Assembly (NCBI GenBank): GCA_016182425.1
Contig: JACPGP010000016.1
Coordinates: 20,186 to 84,185, forward strand
Source: Candidatus Levyibacteriota bacterium
Lineage (GTDB): Bacteria > Patescibacteria > Microgenomatia > Levybacterales > UBA12049
Direction of reading: 5' to 3'
DNA: 64,000 nt
This document shows, one piece after another, positions 9,301 through 16,781 of the stretch. The notes beneath the pieces were generated by a model, which saw nothing but the letters and a program-made list of their open reading frames with translations, was not told where the DNA came from and searched no databases. A program made the position numbers and the translations under genes. Every line of letters begins with the position of its first letter. Within the stretch, counting starts at the first letter, position 1.

Positions 9301-9925
9301 TGCCGTGTTCAATCATCATCTGCTGGGTTCTTCTCTCGTCAAGGGATAAGGTTTTCCCTTTATTTACCTCTTCCCAAGCCTTTCTGAGCGGATCGTTTTC
9401 TTGTGATATACCCCCGAGAAGTTTTATGTAGAAACGAAGTGCCTCGTCGCCTATTTTTTCGTACAACTCATCAACCAAAAAATATTCATACTCTCGTACT
9501 AAATCCCTTAGTCCCTTATCAGCTCCTTCTCTATGAAGCTCGTAGCCAAGAACAAACATCTCTTCTGCCGCTTTTTTAAGCTCGCCTTCATTCCAACTCT
9601 CAATTGGTTTCTCTTTTGCTTTCTTTTGAAAGGCCTCTATTTTTGCTCTTTGCTGACTGTTTGCTTCCTCTAAAATCTCTTTCTGCTGCAATCTGCTACC
9701 GATAAATTCTTTCCTCTGTTTTTTGGCGGCTGCTTCTTTCTTACTTCGTTCTTCTTGTTTTTCTTCTTCTGTTTGTGGCTTTCCGCCTTTTTTACCTGCG
9801 GCAGGTATTTGATGTGATTTGAGTATTTCTGGACTTGCTACTGTACCATCTGGCATAAAAATACCTCCATCTCCATGGTACGCGGTTCGTGGTTGTATTG
9901 TCAATCGAACTTCCTGCTCTTTCAT
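6317..9925 (-). CDS. Giant coiled-coil protein with C-terminal membrane helix, unknown
   Basis: 1202 residues, one of the largest products in the window. The N-terminal third is highly charged and Glu/Lys/Arg/Gln-rich (about 45-110 and 225-330), typical of long helices or coiled coils. The middle (about 440-800) looks globular and helical. A hydrophobic helix (MSRSLIPMLIAAFIYMML) lies at the very end. No known domain is recognised. It lies head-to-head with the regulator at 10006 and inside a secretion locus read mainly from the other strand. By inference it could be a cytoplasmic scaffold or substrate tethered to the membrane by its tail. Confidence 0.75.
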   Translation of the reverse strand: MKEQEVRLTIQPRTAYHGDGGIFMPDGTVASPEILKSHQIPAAGKKGGKPQTEEEKQEERSKKEAAAKKQRKEFIGSRLQQKEILEEANSQQRAKIEAFQKKAKEKPIESWNEGELKKAAEEMFVLGYELHREGADKGLRDLVREYEYFLVDELYEKIGDEALRFYIKLLGGISQENDPLRKAWEEVNKGKTLSLDERRTQQMMIEHGIFPMSGEAPRIPETGITDFQLRLQERTANRLLEDIPDGNFQEQLQILEELRRSVSSLTGVDQAQQEQLLERVTERLVVVRRQIREEETARQAEQERREGGDRRRREADQRMGRNELPQELTYFKSQTLADFDLEQNTYTGGVRDIADRLSRELTSPNTDLRTETEVNSSRLNEYIDELSRIAGGADEQAAQAQKLLSKAQWLKEALRSQMDTDSSILHPGLYGEIRMGRDQQKQLIDNVLAADPDAAEGTEGWRKWQEVEKEFSRLFKYADVDSDHEWREAIGPGGDMEIRDFHNVLARAAENKILPSGNLLTPDQQEKVRRIERMLNREQTLREYLHTITYYVNRNFGAEDIIKAASRFAGEEAHIAFSKRGTASMLRLYEQAMLEVVAKNGGYLPARAMVNNPDGTYGEVEQLVLDMATKAKAMGVLPKDMDEWEIKRAISLARGMGIVTARFFEIAAMHGITKNVPLNSWWANGLVKNIAFFEQIVRFDVGGRQNAILGYKLEGNRGPWSTEELKRFKAMSSSEILDILVNDRGDDVLGQMKNPFHIGSIFTQTGWRWKGDKVTLASATARLLQYDENNPLIGVGLLIEAKRGELVGDDKNKAQQAEQVIRSAIGVAEKTTPLKFFNNLISLRQGVLRKHYKDQIKEEADSPGQIIITSKELQHDLAALALVQERLLRRRIDAYKKYLDSDELRNFNERLREFNERLARGEVKEKDRPQPKPPEQIENLHFPTGLENQDFALLKTAAVGTEEYRHQQEQEERVKALAEHIRGEFKEKHMDKLMHNLEHKGWKVPFIFGTDDMPHEAFDYAAITGDTIKRRWDADIGPVVATAGLYGKFIQNLTEYKSQGDIVKAMKEMHSTLSGHDKDVASEAMRYLAEGVAKFYKKDWVGRLPLGIGKFHGFVSGDASYAQVAFGRGQMAWDELDIQAFLHEVHAAGIVNEHQYEKLKKRLGAEWYHLGLAMSRSLIPMLIAAFIYMMLNEQLEQLKKAA

Positions 9926-9967
9926 ATGTACAGCAGTTTAGGGCAAATGGTATTGGACTACTTGATA

Positions 9968-9996
9968 TTTACATTACAAACACCTTACAGTATGAT
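9968..9996 (+). promoter_or_regulatory. Promoter of the 10006 regulator
   Basis: TTTACA at 9968-9973, 17-base spacer, TATGAT at 9991-9996. The predicted start (about 10003) is three bases before the ATG at 10006, which supports that ATG over the upstream in-frame start at 9889. Confidence 0.65.
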
Positions 9997-10005
9997 TACA
10001 AAGCT

Positions 10006-11190
10006 ATGGAGCGATTCGAAGCATCTTTTCCCGCAGGCTACAGAAAAGATGACATTGCCAAAATTTGTGGCTTTGTTTTACAGGGCAAATTCTGTCAACT
10101 TGTTTGTCCTCCAGGAGGCGGCAAGGCAACGCTTTTGAAATTACTTGCTAATAACCAAAATGTCAGAAATTACCATTTGGGAAAGCAGGCAGAAACGACA
10201 TATTTTTTATACCTAAATCTTCTTGAACTCTCTGATTTTACCGAAAGCAGTATCTATAAATTTCTTCTCTTATCTTTAAGTCGGATGCAGGGAAAAACAC
10301 TTGATGCTACCTCATTACCATCAGATCCAGTTATACTGTTACAATTACTTAAAGACAGCATTGACGCAATTACCAATCAGGAAAAAAGGACCCCTGTGTT
10401 ACTTCTTGACCATTTTGATGAATATCAAAACCATCTCTCCCGTTCTTTTTTCCAGATGCTGCGGAGTCTTAAAAGCTTAGCAAAGTATCGTTTTTCCGTT
10501 GTCTTTGCCACCCGTCGAGACTTAAAAGACTTAGTTGACCCAGAAATATTGAAAGAATTTTATGATTTTTTTGTCGATAACACTGTGTACATGAAACTAT
10601 CCGATCCTGTAGCATCTTCTTTTATGTTCGAGAAAATTGAAAAAATTACCGAAAAAAAGTTAAGGCAAAAAGAAAAAGATGATCTTCTTACGTTAACAGG
10701 AGGACATGCAAAACTTCTTAAAGTATGTACAGAAACTGTTTTGCAAGAACAGACAAAAATAACTCTCGAAGATCTTCTTAAAAAACCGCTTGTCCGTGCA
10801 GCATTATTTGAGCTTTGGTACTTTGATAAGAAAATAATCATACCTCTGTTTAGCGCATTTGTTAAACAGCTATCAGCAACGGCAAAAGAAGAACATCTTT
10901 CTTTCAATGAACAAACAAAAGAAATTATGAAAGGCACAACAGCAATATCGGATCTTTTTTCTCCACAAGAGTTCCGATTGCTCAAGTTCTTACTCGAAAA
11001 TAAAGATCGAATTATCGAACGAGAAGAAATTATTGCAACTGTCTGGAGAGATGCAAAAACAACTGCAGGAGTTACCGAACAAGCCCTAGATCAGCTTATT
11101 TTCCGCCTTCGCCACAAAATCGAAGATTATCCAAATAATCCTGGACATCTGCAAACAATAAAGGGCCGAGGGTTTCGTTTTACCACTTGA
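10006..11190 (+). CDS. ATPase-winged-helix regulator (AAA+/STAND-like, Trans_reg_C end)
   Basis: 394 residues from the ATG at 10006. An N-terminal P-loop-like motif CPPGGGKATLLKLL lies near residue 35. A Walker B-like strand is at TPVLLLDHFDEYQ, and a helical region follows. The last ~75 residues resemble the OmpR/PhoB-type winged helix (EREEIIATVWRDA ... IKGRGFRF). The whole protein is a paralogue of the one at 44398. Known analogues sense a signal through the ATPase and bind DNA through the wing. It diverges from the giant coiled-coil gene and precedes a toxin-antitoxin pair. The likely target is the surrounding locus (inference). Confidence 0.8.
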   Translation: MERFEASFPAGYRKDDIAKICGFVLQGKFCQLVCPPGGGKATLLKLLANNQNVRNYHLGKQAETTYFLYLNLLELSDFTESSIYKFLLLSLSRMQGKTLDATSLPSDPVILLQLLKDSIDAITNQEKRTPVLLLDHFDEYQNHLSRSFFQMLRSLKSLAKYRFSVVFATRRDLKDLVDPEILKEFYDFFVDNTVYMKLSDPVASSFMFEKIEKITEKKLRQKEKDDLLTLTGGHAKLLKVCTETVLQEQTKITLEDLLKKPLVRAALFELWYFDKKIIIPLFSAFVKQLSATAKEEHLSFNEQTKEIMKGTTAISDLFSPQEFRLLKFLLENKDRIIEREEIIATVWRDAKTTAGVTEQALDQLIFRLRHKIEDYPNNPGHLQTIKGRGFRFTT

Positions 11191-11215
11191 CAGTTTTGTA
11201 TATTTTGGCTAAAAT
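11187..11215 (+). promoter_or_regulatory. Promoter of the Phd/VapC-like module
   Basis: TTGACA at 11187-11192, exact 17-base spacer, TAAAAT at 11210-11215. The start would fall at about the ATG at 11223. The -35 overlaps the stop codon of the preceding regulator. Confidence 0.7.
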
Positions 11216-11222
11216 GTATAAT

Positions 11223-11483
11223 ATGAACAATATATCCATTTCTGCCAGCGATCTTAAAAAACATATTTCTGATGTTCTCAATGACGTCTACTTTCACAAA
11301 AAAGTAGCTGTTATAGAACGCTACGGCAAGCCTATAGCCGAAATTGTACCTATAGAAAAAGGTGAAACAAAATCATCCAATATTCAAAAGGCCTTAGATG
11401 CAACCTTTGGTATTCTACCCGATTTTCCTGACGTAACAAAGTACAGAAGGTCTCGAAAGAAAAAATTTGTTTTATCTTTATGA
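11223..11483 (+). CDS. Antitoxin, Phd/YefM-like
   Basis: 86 residues. The N-terminal MNNISISASDLKKHISDVL and the VAVIERYGKPIAEIVPI segment match the Phd/YefM/RelB-type antitoxin fold, which binds its own promoter and neutralises the partner toxin. The ATG at 11223 is chosen because a perfect promoter places the transcript start there. It overlaps the PIN toxin by four bases (ATGA). The C-terminal basic stretch (RRSRKKKF) is likely the toxin-binding tail. Confidence 0.85.
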   Translation: MNNISISASDLKKHISDVLNDVYFHKKVAVIERYGKPIAEIVPIEKGETKSSNIQKALDATFGILPDFPDVTKYRRSRKKKFVLSL

Positions 11484-11866
11484 AATATCTTCTTGACACC
11501 GATATTGTCATTAATCATTTAAGAAAAAGGGTGATGATTAACAAAGCAGTGTTGGAAAGCGGGGCGGCAATTAGTATTATTACCTTAGGAGAACTTCTCT
11601 ACGGAGCAGAAAAATCAGATAATCCAGAAACGTCAGTAACGATATTAGAAAAAAGTCTAAACATTTTAGGATTGGAGTTAGTAAATCTTAGTAAGAATAT
11701 TATGGTAGAATTTGCCAAAATAAAGACCGTGCTTGAAAAAAATGGTATAAGATTGGAAGATTTTGATTTACTTATCGCAGCGACTGCTAAAGCTAACTCG
11801 CTAACCTTAGTTACAAAAAACCTACACCACTTTACCAGAGTCCCAAACTTACAGATTATCAACTAA
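11480..11866 (+). CDS. PIN-domain toxin, VapC-like ribonuclease
   Basis: 128 residues beginning MKYLLDTDIVINHLRK, the classic PIN N-terminus with the first catalytic Asp. Further conserved acids are Glu in LGELLYGAEKS, and Asp in LEDFDLLIAATAKAN. VapC enzymes cleave tRNA or rRNA and are held inactive by the upstream antitoxin. The toxin overlaps the antitoxin by four bases. The module sits between the regulator and the pilin-like cluster and may stabilise this locus. Confidence 0.9.
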   Translation: MKYLLDTDIVINHLRKRVMINKAVLESGAAISIITLGELLYGAEKSDNPETSVTILEKSLNILGLELVNLSKNIMVEFAKIKTVLEKNGIRLEDFDLLIAATAKANSLTLVTKNLHHFTRVPNLQIIN

Positions 11867-11870
11867 CTGC

Positions 11871-11900
11871 TTGCATCTTCCCCTCTTTTTGCTCTACGAT
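11871..11900 (+). promoter_or_regulatory. Promoter of the large pilin-like gene
   Basis: TTGCAT at 11871-11876, 18-base spacer, TACGAT at 11895-11900. The expected start coincides with the GTG at 11907, implying a leaderless message. Confidence 0.5.
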
Positions 11901-11906
11901 GGAAGG

Positions 11907-13223
11907 GTGAGAAAAGTTTTTTCTATTTTTGTTTTCACATTTTTGTTTTTCTTCTTCTCATTATTTTTCTCATATAACAAGGCGTATGCTACCTGCTTGC
12001 TCAATGCAAACCCAGCAAACATTCCTGGAGGCTTTACAGGGGATATCATATTTACCAACAAATGTTTTACAGACCAAAGTACAAGCTATCAAATTTTGGT
12101 GTACCCCACCTGTCTTGATGACAAAACGTGCGAAGACAAAAACAAGCAGCCTTATGAACAGTATAAAAATTATCAAGATGGCAATTGGAATAAGAGCTCT
12201 AACACAGATGCTAGCGCAATCGAGAGCGTATTTGATTTTACTAATGTAAAATATAAAAATGGTGGCTCATGGAGAGTTAAATTCTGCCATGATTTAGGAA
12301 GAGGAGTAATAAATGAAACATGTAGCGTTAGTCAGGGGGGCACTGGCAATAGTGGAGAAGTTGCACAAGCAACTCTTACTATCTTTGCAGCCCCAACAGC
12401 AACGACTATTCCACCAACTCCTACTCCAACACCTCGCCAGGACCTGCCAAAACTTCTTAAAATTCCCAATCAATGTGTATACCAAATACCCATTAAGGAA
12501 CTTCTTATAACTGTCACAAATGTCGTACCAAAAACTCATTACTACTGGTGGTGGCTAGGAGAACGCGGATCAGATTTTGCTATTGCTATTCCAAGTAATA
12601 ACGATCAAACAATTACAACTTTTACAATACCAGGAAATAGAATCAGCGCTGGAACAAAAGTGCTTTGTGTCAACCACACCCTAGACGTTAAAGGAATCGA
12701 TTTACCAGGGTGTAATATAGGTGATCCAAATACCCTCACATTTCAGTTTTCCGTGAGCACTCCAACTGGAGATCTCACCTGTGACAGAAGTGCAGGAGGA
12801 GCACCAATAGTCCCAACCATTAGCGCTCCAGTCCCCTCTGCCACCCCTGTTCCTCCTGCTCTTCTTCCTTGCGCTGAAGGACTCTCAAATCCAGATGATC
12901 CAAAATCAATAACAACAGATAAAGCTCTCATTAAAAAATGTACCAAGATTGACAGTGCGGTAGGACCAATAGATACAGACCCTGCGGAGTTTATTAAAAA
13001 AATCTTTACTGTGCTTTTGAGCATGGCTGGGGGATGGGCGGTATATCTTATTATTACTGCCGGATACCAATTAATGTTTTCTCATGGCGAGGCAGAGCAA
13101 GTACAAGAAGCCAGAGACAAAATAACCTCGGCCATTGTCGGTCTTGTCTTTATGTTATTATCACTGGTGATACTACGAGTTATTGGAGTAGATATATTTC
13201 AGTTGCCCACATTTGGGCAATAA
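11907..13223 (+). CDS. Large extracellular protein with C-terminal T4SS pilin-like membrane region
   Basis: 438 residues from the GTG at 11907, which puts MRKVFSIFVFTFLFFFFS at the start as a signal peptide (cleavage near AYA). Two extracytoplasmic regions are joined by Pro/Thr linkers (PPTPTPTPRQ; ISAPVPSATPVPPA). The last ~90 residues hold two hydrophobic helices separated by a short charged loop with EARDKI. The same layout forms the whole of the three following small proteins. It therefore looks like a pilin or VirB2-like subunit carrying an exposed adhesin-like head (inference). Confidence 0.75.
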   Translation: MRKVFSIFVFTFLFFFFSLFFSYNKAYATCLLNANPANIPGGFTGDIIFTNKCFTDQSTSYQILVYPTCLDDKTCEDKNKQPYEQYKNYQDGNWNKSSNTDASAIESVFDFTNVKYKNGGSWRVKFCHDLGRGVINETCSVSQGGTGNSGEVAQATLTIFAAPTATTIPPTPTPTPRQDLPKLLKIPNQCVYQIPIKELLITVTNVVPKTHYYWWWLGERGSDFAIAIPSNNDQTITTFTIPGNRISAGTKVLCVNHTLDVKGIDLPGCNIGDPNTLTFQFSVSTPTGDLTCDRSAGGAPIVPTISAPVPSATPVPPALLPCAEGLSNPDDPKSITTDKALIKKCTKIDSAVGPIDTDPAEFIKKIFTVLLSMAGGWAVYLIITAGYQLMFSHGEAEQVQEARDKITSAIVGLVFMLLSLVILRVIGVDIFQLPTFGQ

Positions 13224-13227
13224 AATT

Positions 13228-13563
13228 ATGAAAGATCTTGCGCAAAATATCAAAATAGATGGGAAACCCTTTCCTACTATTCAAAGCCTCCAGCCAATTT
13301 TTGACCTTGACAAAGAAGATAAATTTGGTACTAATATTTTGGTCTTCGGCGTGTACGTCATGATGGTTGTGGCAATTCTTTTGGCACTGGGATTTCTGAT
13401 CTGGGGAGGGATCAGTTGGATTACCTCCGAAGGCGATAAAACCAAGCTGCAATCGGCCCGAAATACTGTGGTTATGGCTGTCATCGGGTTAATTATTACG
13501 CTCCTTGCATTTACGATTGTAAACGTCATCGGCTTCTTTTTTGGCCTGAAGCTTTTTGGGTAG
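13228..13563 (+). CDS. T4SS pilin-like (VirB2/TrbC-type) protein
   Basis: 111 residues. Two hydrophobic helices flank a loop: FLIWGGISWIT, then SEGDKTKLQSARNTVV, then a second helix. This pattern matches the T4SS pilin family widespread in Patescibacteria. No clear signal peptide is present, unlike the next gene. It starts five bases after the preceding stop; an upstream TTG at 13213 is possible but would overlap. It probably forms part of a membrane-embedded or extracellular pilus-like assembly. Confidence 0.75.
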   Translation: MKDLAQNIKIDGKPFPTIQSLQPIFDLDKEDKFGTNILVFGVYVMMVVAILLALGFLIWGGISWITSEGDKTKLQSARNTVVMAVIGLIITLLAFTIVNVIGFFFGLKLFG

Positions 13564-13569
13564 TGGGGC

Positions 13570-13598
13570 TTGACAAACCAAAAAAACCTGCTTATGAT
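13570..13598 (+). promoter_or_regulatory. Promoter of the third pilin-like gene
   Basis: TTGACA at 13570-13575, 17-base spacer, TATGAT at 13593-13598. The start would be about 13605, one base before the ATG at 13606. Confidence 0.7.
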
Positions 13599-13605
13599 TA
13601 AAGTA

Positions 13606-14013
13606 ATGAAAAAACTTATAGCTTCTATTCCTAGTCTAACTGCTGCGTTCCTCGCATTTCCTCCCATTGCCTATGCTCAGAATATAATTGACTGCAACCA
13701 ACCAGGAGGAGAACAATTCAAGGCGCTTTGTGCGCTTACCTCAACTGATCTTGGAAAACGCCTTAGTCAAGTTATCACCTTTGCCTTTGTTATTGCCATT
13801 ATTATTGCTCTTGCCTTTCTTATTTGGGGAGGCATCAAGTGGATTACCTCGGGAGGAGATAAAACTGGTGTTGAAGAGGCAAGAAATCACGTCATCGCTG
13901 CTGTGGTAGGACTTATTATTGTTTTCTTATCTTATTTTATTCTCAACATCGTCGTTTTCTTCTTTACCGGAACTAATCTCACCGACATTAAAATCCCAAA
14001 ATTTAATCCATAA
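13606..14013 (+). CDS. T4SS pilin-like protein with signal peptide
   Basis: 135 residues. The signal peptide MKKLIASIPSLTAAFLAFPP ends near AYAQ. Then come two hydrophobic helices around FLIWGGIKWITSGGDKTGVE and EARNHVIAAVVG. This is the closest sister of the protein at 13228 (FLIWGGI.WIT and GDKT shared). Like VirB2, it would be processed and inserted as a two-helix hairpin. The start is fixed by the promoter and by the signal peptide. It has its own promoter within the array. Confidence 0.8.
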   Translation: MKKLIASIPSLTAAFLAFPPIAYAQNIIDCNQPGGEQFKALCALTSTDLGKRLSQVITFAFVIAIIIALAFLIWGGIKWITSGGDKTGVEEARNHVIAAVVGLIIVFLSYFILNIVVFFFTGTNLTDIKIPKFNP

Positions 14014-14026
14014 TTTTCTTCTCTCG

Positions 14027-14055
14027 TTGCTATTTTCCTTTTTTTCTGCTACTTT
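14027..14055 (+). promoter_or_regulatory. Promoter of the fourth pilin-like gene
   Basis: TTGCTA at 14027-14032, 17-base spacer, TACTTT at 14050-14055. The predicted start is at the ATG at 14062. Confidence 0.5.
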
Positions 14056-14061
14056 TAACCT

Positions 14062-14394
14062 ATGGCTCCCACCTGGGATACTTGTGTTGCTATTATTAAA
14101 AACGCAAAAACCGACGTTGCTACCCTTGATTGTTTCCCGGTGATTTTCCAGCGTTTTGTTATTGCCGCATTCTGGTTTGCCGGTATCACGGCTGTTATTA
14201 TGATCGCCTTTGCCGGAATTAGGATAATTTTAGCCCAAGGCGATGCCAAGAAACTGGAAGGCGCCCGCCACACCCTTACCTACGCTATTATTGGATTAGT
14301 TGTTATTTTTACAGCAGCGCTTATTGTCAACATTGTCGCTTTTGTTACAGATGTAACATGTATCAATACTGCATGGTACAATAACTGTAAATAA
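14062..14394 (+). CDS. T4SS pilin-like protein, divergent copy
   Basis: 110 residues with two hydrophobic segments around AGIRIILAQGDAKKLEGARH, the same position and spacing as in the three preceding proteins. It lacks an obvious cleavable signal peptide. Four Cys residues lie near the ends (TWDTC, LDC, VTC, NNC), which might form disulfides outside the membrane. It is the last of four tandem paralogues. The next genes run on the opposite strand. Confidence 0.7.
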   Translation: MAPTWDTCVAIIKNAKTDVATLDCFPVIFQRFVIAAFWFAGITAVIMIAFAGIRIILAQGDAKKLEGARHTLTYAIIGLVVIFTAALIVNIVAFVTDVTCINTAWYNNCK

Positions 14395-14445
14395 ATAATA
14401 TAACTATCTCACAAAGAAAAATGGTAAGAAACAACATGTACTGTC

Positions 14446-16326
14446 TTATGCAGCAAAGTCATGCGCAAGTGGCTGTGATGTAGCTCTCATACCAGCTCCT
14501 CCTAATGCCGCCGCAGAACCAATACCAGCACCAGTTAACGCACTAAGTCCAGCTATTGGTCCACCAATAATTCCAAGAAGCACCAGCAGCCACCAAGGAT
14601 TTCTCCCAACCTCACGAGTCATCCTTTCAACAAGACCTGGCCCACCCAGAGCGCCCGCACCCGCAAGTCCTTCAATAGCGCTTCTAAGCTCTGTTTTTAC
14701 TGCTAGTGCTTGTTCAATCATACCTCGGCCCCACTGACTCATAACAATAATCTGCGCGTCTTCTTGCGTTACGCCGCCACTTAAGATTCTTTTTGCCAAA
14801 AGTTGCTTTACAACCTCTGGCTGCATTTTTTCGACATATGCTTTATCTGCAATAATCGCATTTGCCTCGGCAGTTGTATACGGGGCCCCTGTTGCCGGAT
14901 TTACTCTCGTTATAAGTAGTCGCCGCATAACCGCGTCTGGGCCTTGCGTTAAAAGCAGATTATAATCTCTATCAACTGCAGCCCGGTCAATTGGCCGATA
15001 TGATTCTTTGTGGAAAATACCTCGTCGCCTCTCGGCTCCAAGCCAAACTTGCTGGAGCGCGTCGTACATTGCTTTCTCATCTGGGTTACGATCAGCAGCC
15101 TGTTGCTTTAACTTCTCAAGTTCGGCATTTGCTGCATCTAAGTAGGTTTGCACCTCTCCATCTAATACTCCATTTGCTGCTTCAGTAAAAACGCTTTGAA
15201 AACCATTCACGATATCATCCTCTTGGCTTTCACGCAGACTTCGTGCATCTTGCAATTTACGTTGGGCTCGTGTTAACTTAAGCATAGTTTCATTCATCTT
15301 TACCTCGTATCCTTGTTTTTCCTTATCTTGTATCCTTTTTTGTTCCTCAAGCCGCTGTTCCTCTTGTTCTAAAGCCGGGAGCTTTAGAAGATCTGCTTGT
15401 CGTTTATCTGCCTCGCCTTGAGCTGTCGTTAACTTTGTCCTCTCGGTAGATATTTCAGTATCTATATCAAAAAGGGCCCTCCCAGTATAACCAGGCCTAA
15501 GCGCTGCTGTTCTTTCTGCCTGAAGCTGTGTTAACCTAAAATTAGCATCGTTAACCTGTGTTTGAAAGGTCGTAAGCTCTGTCTGTATACTAGTAATGTT
15601 TGTTTTTATTCTTTCAATTTCTGTTGCTTTTGCGCCCATAGGCGTTCCTCCACCAGGTCGAGCAAATTCAGCAAGCTGTCCATTAGTTCTTGCTAATCTG
15701 CGATCAACGTCATCTATGTCCAATTGCCTATTTCTTCTTTCCAAATCTTCATTTTCAACCTCTGCTTCTGCTTGAGTAATTGCCTCGCCGAGTTTTCCTT
15801 GTTCGCTAAGTGTTTGGAGCATTTTTCCAACTTCTCCACCAAAACGCGGATCTCGTAATCTTCGCCTAGCCCATTCTTGCTGTTGATTAGCGGTCATGCC
15901 GTTAAGCTCCATTGCAAACGCGGGGCGAGTTCTTGCTGCTTGTAATATTCTTGTTTCAAGAACGCCTTGTTCTAGTGCTGTCATACCATTATAGCCATTA
16001 TCCAGAAACTTAAAAGCAAGTGCTTCTGCGTTTGTTGCGTTTGTATAGCGTACCGCCTCTGGAGTACCTGGTGTTCTTAATTTTGCGCCAGTAGTTGGAT
16101 CTCTGGTTATTCCTATCTCTTCTATAACTTCTCTTGTCTTTTTTCGATCAACCGCCGGTTTTTTTCCAAGCTCTGCAGCGATACGCCACTCGCTCTGATT
16201 TACTCGTTGGTTCATGGCTTTAATAACCGCTTCTCGAGAACCTTGTGGAGGCGCTGCGGGCTGGGGCATTGCCTCCCTAACTATAGCTCGTGCAACAAGC
16301 TGATCTGGTGTCGGTAGTGATGGCAT
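14446..16326 (-). CDS. Long coiled-coil protein with C-terminal hydrophobic region, unknown
   Basis: 626 residues. The central part (about 190-400) is rich in Glu, Gln, Lys and Arg with frequent heptad-like Leu and Thr, a strong coiled-coil pattern. Near the C-terminus lies NPWWLLVLLGIIGGPIAGLS followed by a Gly/Ala-rich helix, probably membrane-inserted. The domain plan resembles the giant protein at 6317 (charged helices, tail anchor). It starts one base after the stop of the small helical gene at 16328, so the two form an operon. No known family is recognised. Confidence 0.7.
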   Translation of the reverse strand: MPSLPTPDQLVARAIVREAMPQPAAPPQGSREAVIKAMNQRVNQSEWRIAAELGKKPAVDRKKTREVIEEIGITRDPTTGAKLRTPGTPEAVRYTNATNAEALAFKFLDNGYNGMTALEQGVLETRILQAARTRPAFAMELNGMTANQQQEWARRRLRDPRFGGEVGKMLQTLSEQGKLGEAITQAEAEVENEDLERRNRQLDIDDVDRRLARTNGQLAEFARPGGGTPMGAKATEIERIKTNITSIQTELTTFQTQVNDANFRLTQLQAERTAALRPGYTGRALFDIDTEISTERTKLTTAQGEADKRQADLLKLPALEQEEQRLEEQKRIQDKEKQGYEVKMNETMLKLTRAQRKLQDARSLRESQEDDIVNGFQSVFTEAANGVLDGEVQTYLDAANAELEKLKQQAADRNPDEKAMYDALQQVWLGAERRRGIFHKESYRPIDRAAVDRDYNLLLTQGPDAVMRRLLITRVNPATGAPYTTAEANAIIADKAYVEKMQPEVVKQLLAKRILSGGVTQEDAQIIVMSQWGRGMIEQALAVKTELRSAIEGLAGAGALGGPGLVERMTREVGRNPWWLLVLLGIIGGPIAGLSALTGAGIGSAAALGGAGMRATSQPLAHDFAA

Positions 16327-16327
16327 T

Positions 16328-16681
16328 TTAGATTTGTCCTCCTGTTTGCTTTGTTACATCTCCTGCAGTCTGTATTGCTTCTTCTATTTTATTTTCTTTT
16401 ATAAGGGTTGAGACCTGGTCAATAACTTGTTTTTCGTTTTCCTCTTTAACCCCACCATGTTCTGCTATTAAAATCTGAGAGAACATTGGCCACTTTTTAG
16501 ATAAATCCGAAAGAAAATCCACAAGTTCAGCATTGCTTTTTGTATTGTCTATATTATCTAAAATGTAAGAGCAAATTGTGGATAGTTCGTTTTCGTTTAT
16601 TTCCTGATTCTTGAAGGCCTCAATGACCCGTCTCATTACGCGCTCGCCGATTTTATTTTTGTATGCTTCATCTGGGCCCAT
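16328..16681 (-). CDS. Small helical protein, unknown
   Basis: 117 residues, acidic and predicted mostly helical, with no membrane segment. It is the first gene of a two-gene operon with the coiled-coil protein at 14446, separated by a single base. No family is recognised. It may be a chaperone or adaptor for its neighbour (inference from operon position only). Confidence 0.6.
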   Translation of the reverse strand: MGPDEAYKNKIGERVMRRVIEAFKNQEINENELSTICSYILDNIDNTKSNAELVDFLSDLSKKWPMFSQILIAEHGGVKEENEKQVIDQVSTLIKENKIEEAIQTAGDVTKQTGGQI

Positions 16682-16741
16682 ACCTTAAATTGAAACACAC
16701 TCAAAAACTAAATGCAAGCACTAACCTTCTTAAGAGATACT

Positions 16742-16781
16742 ACTTTTCCCAAAAAACTCTGATTTTGTACCCTGTTTGACC
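16742..16781 (+). repeat. 40-bp direct repeat, left copy
   Basis: Begins ACTTTTCCCAAAAAACTCTG and ends CCTGTTTGACC. It matches 17491-17530 at 38 of 40 positions. It abuts the stop codon of the Doc-like gene, so with the other copy it exactly brackets the toxin-antitoxin pair. Confidence 0.85.

Noticed and set aside
9889..10005. Longer start for the 10006 regulator
   Set aside because: It would overlap the giant coiled-coil gene start and the region holds a clean promoter (TTTACA-17-TATGAT). Alignment with the paralogue at 44398 also begins at 10006.
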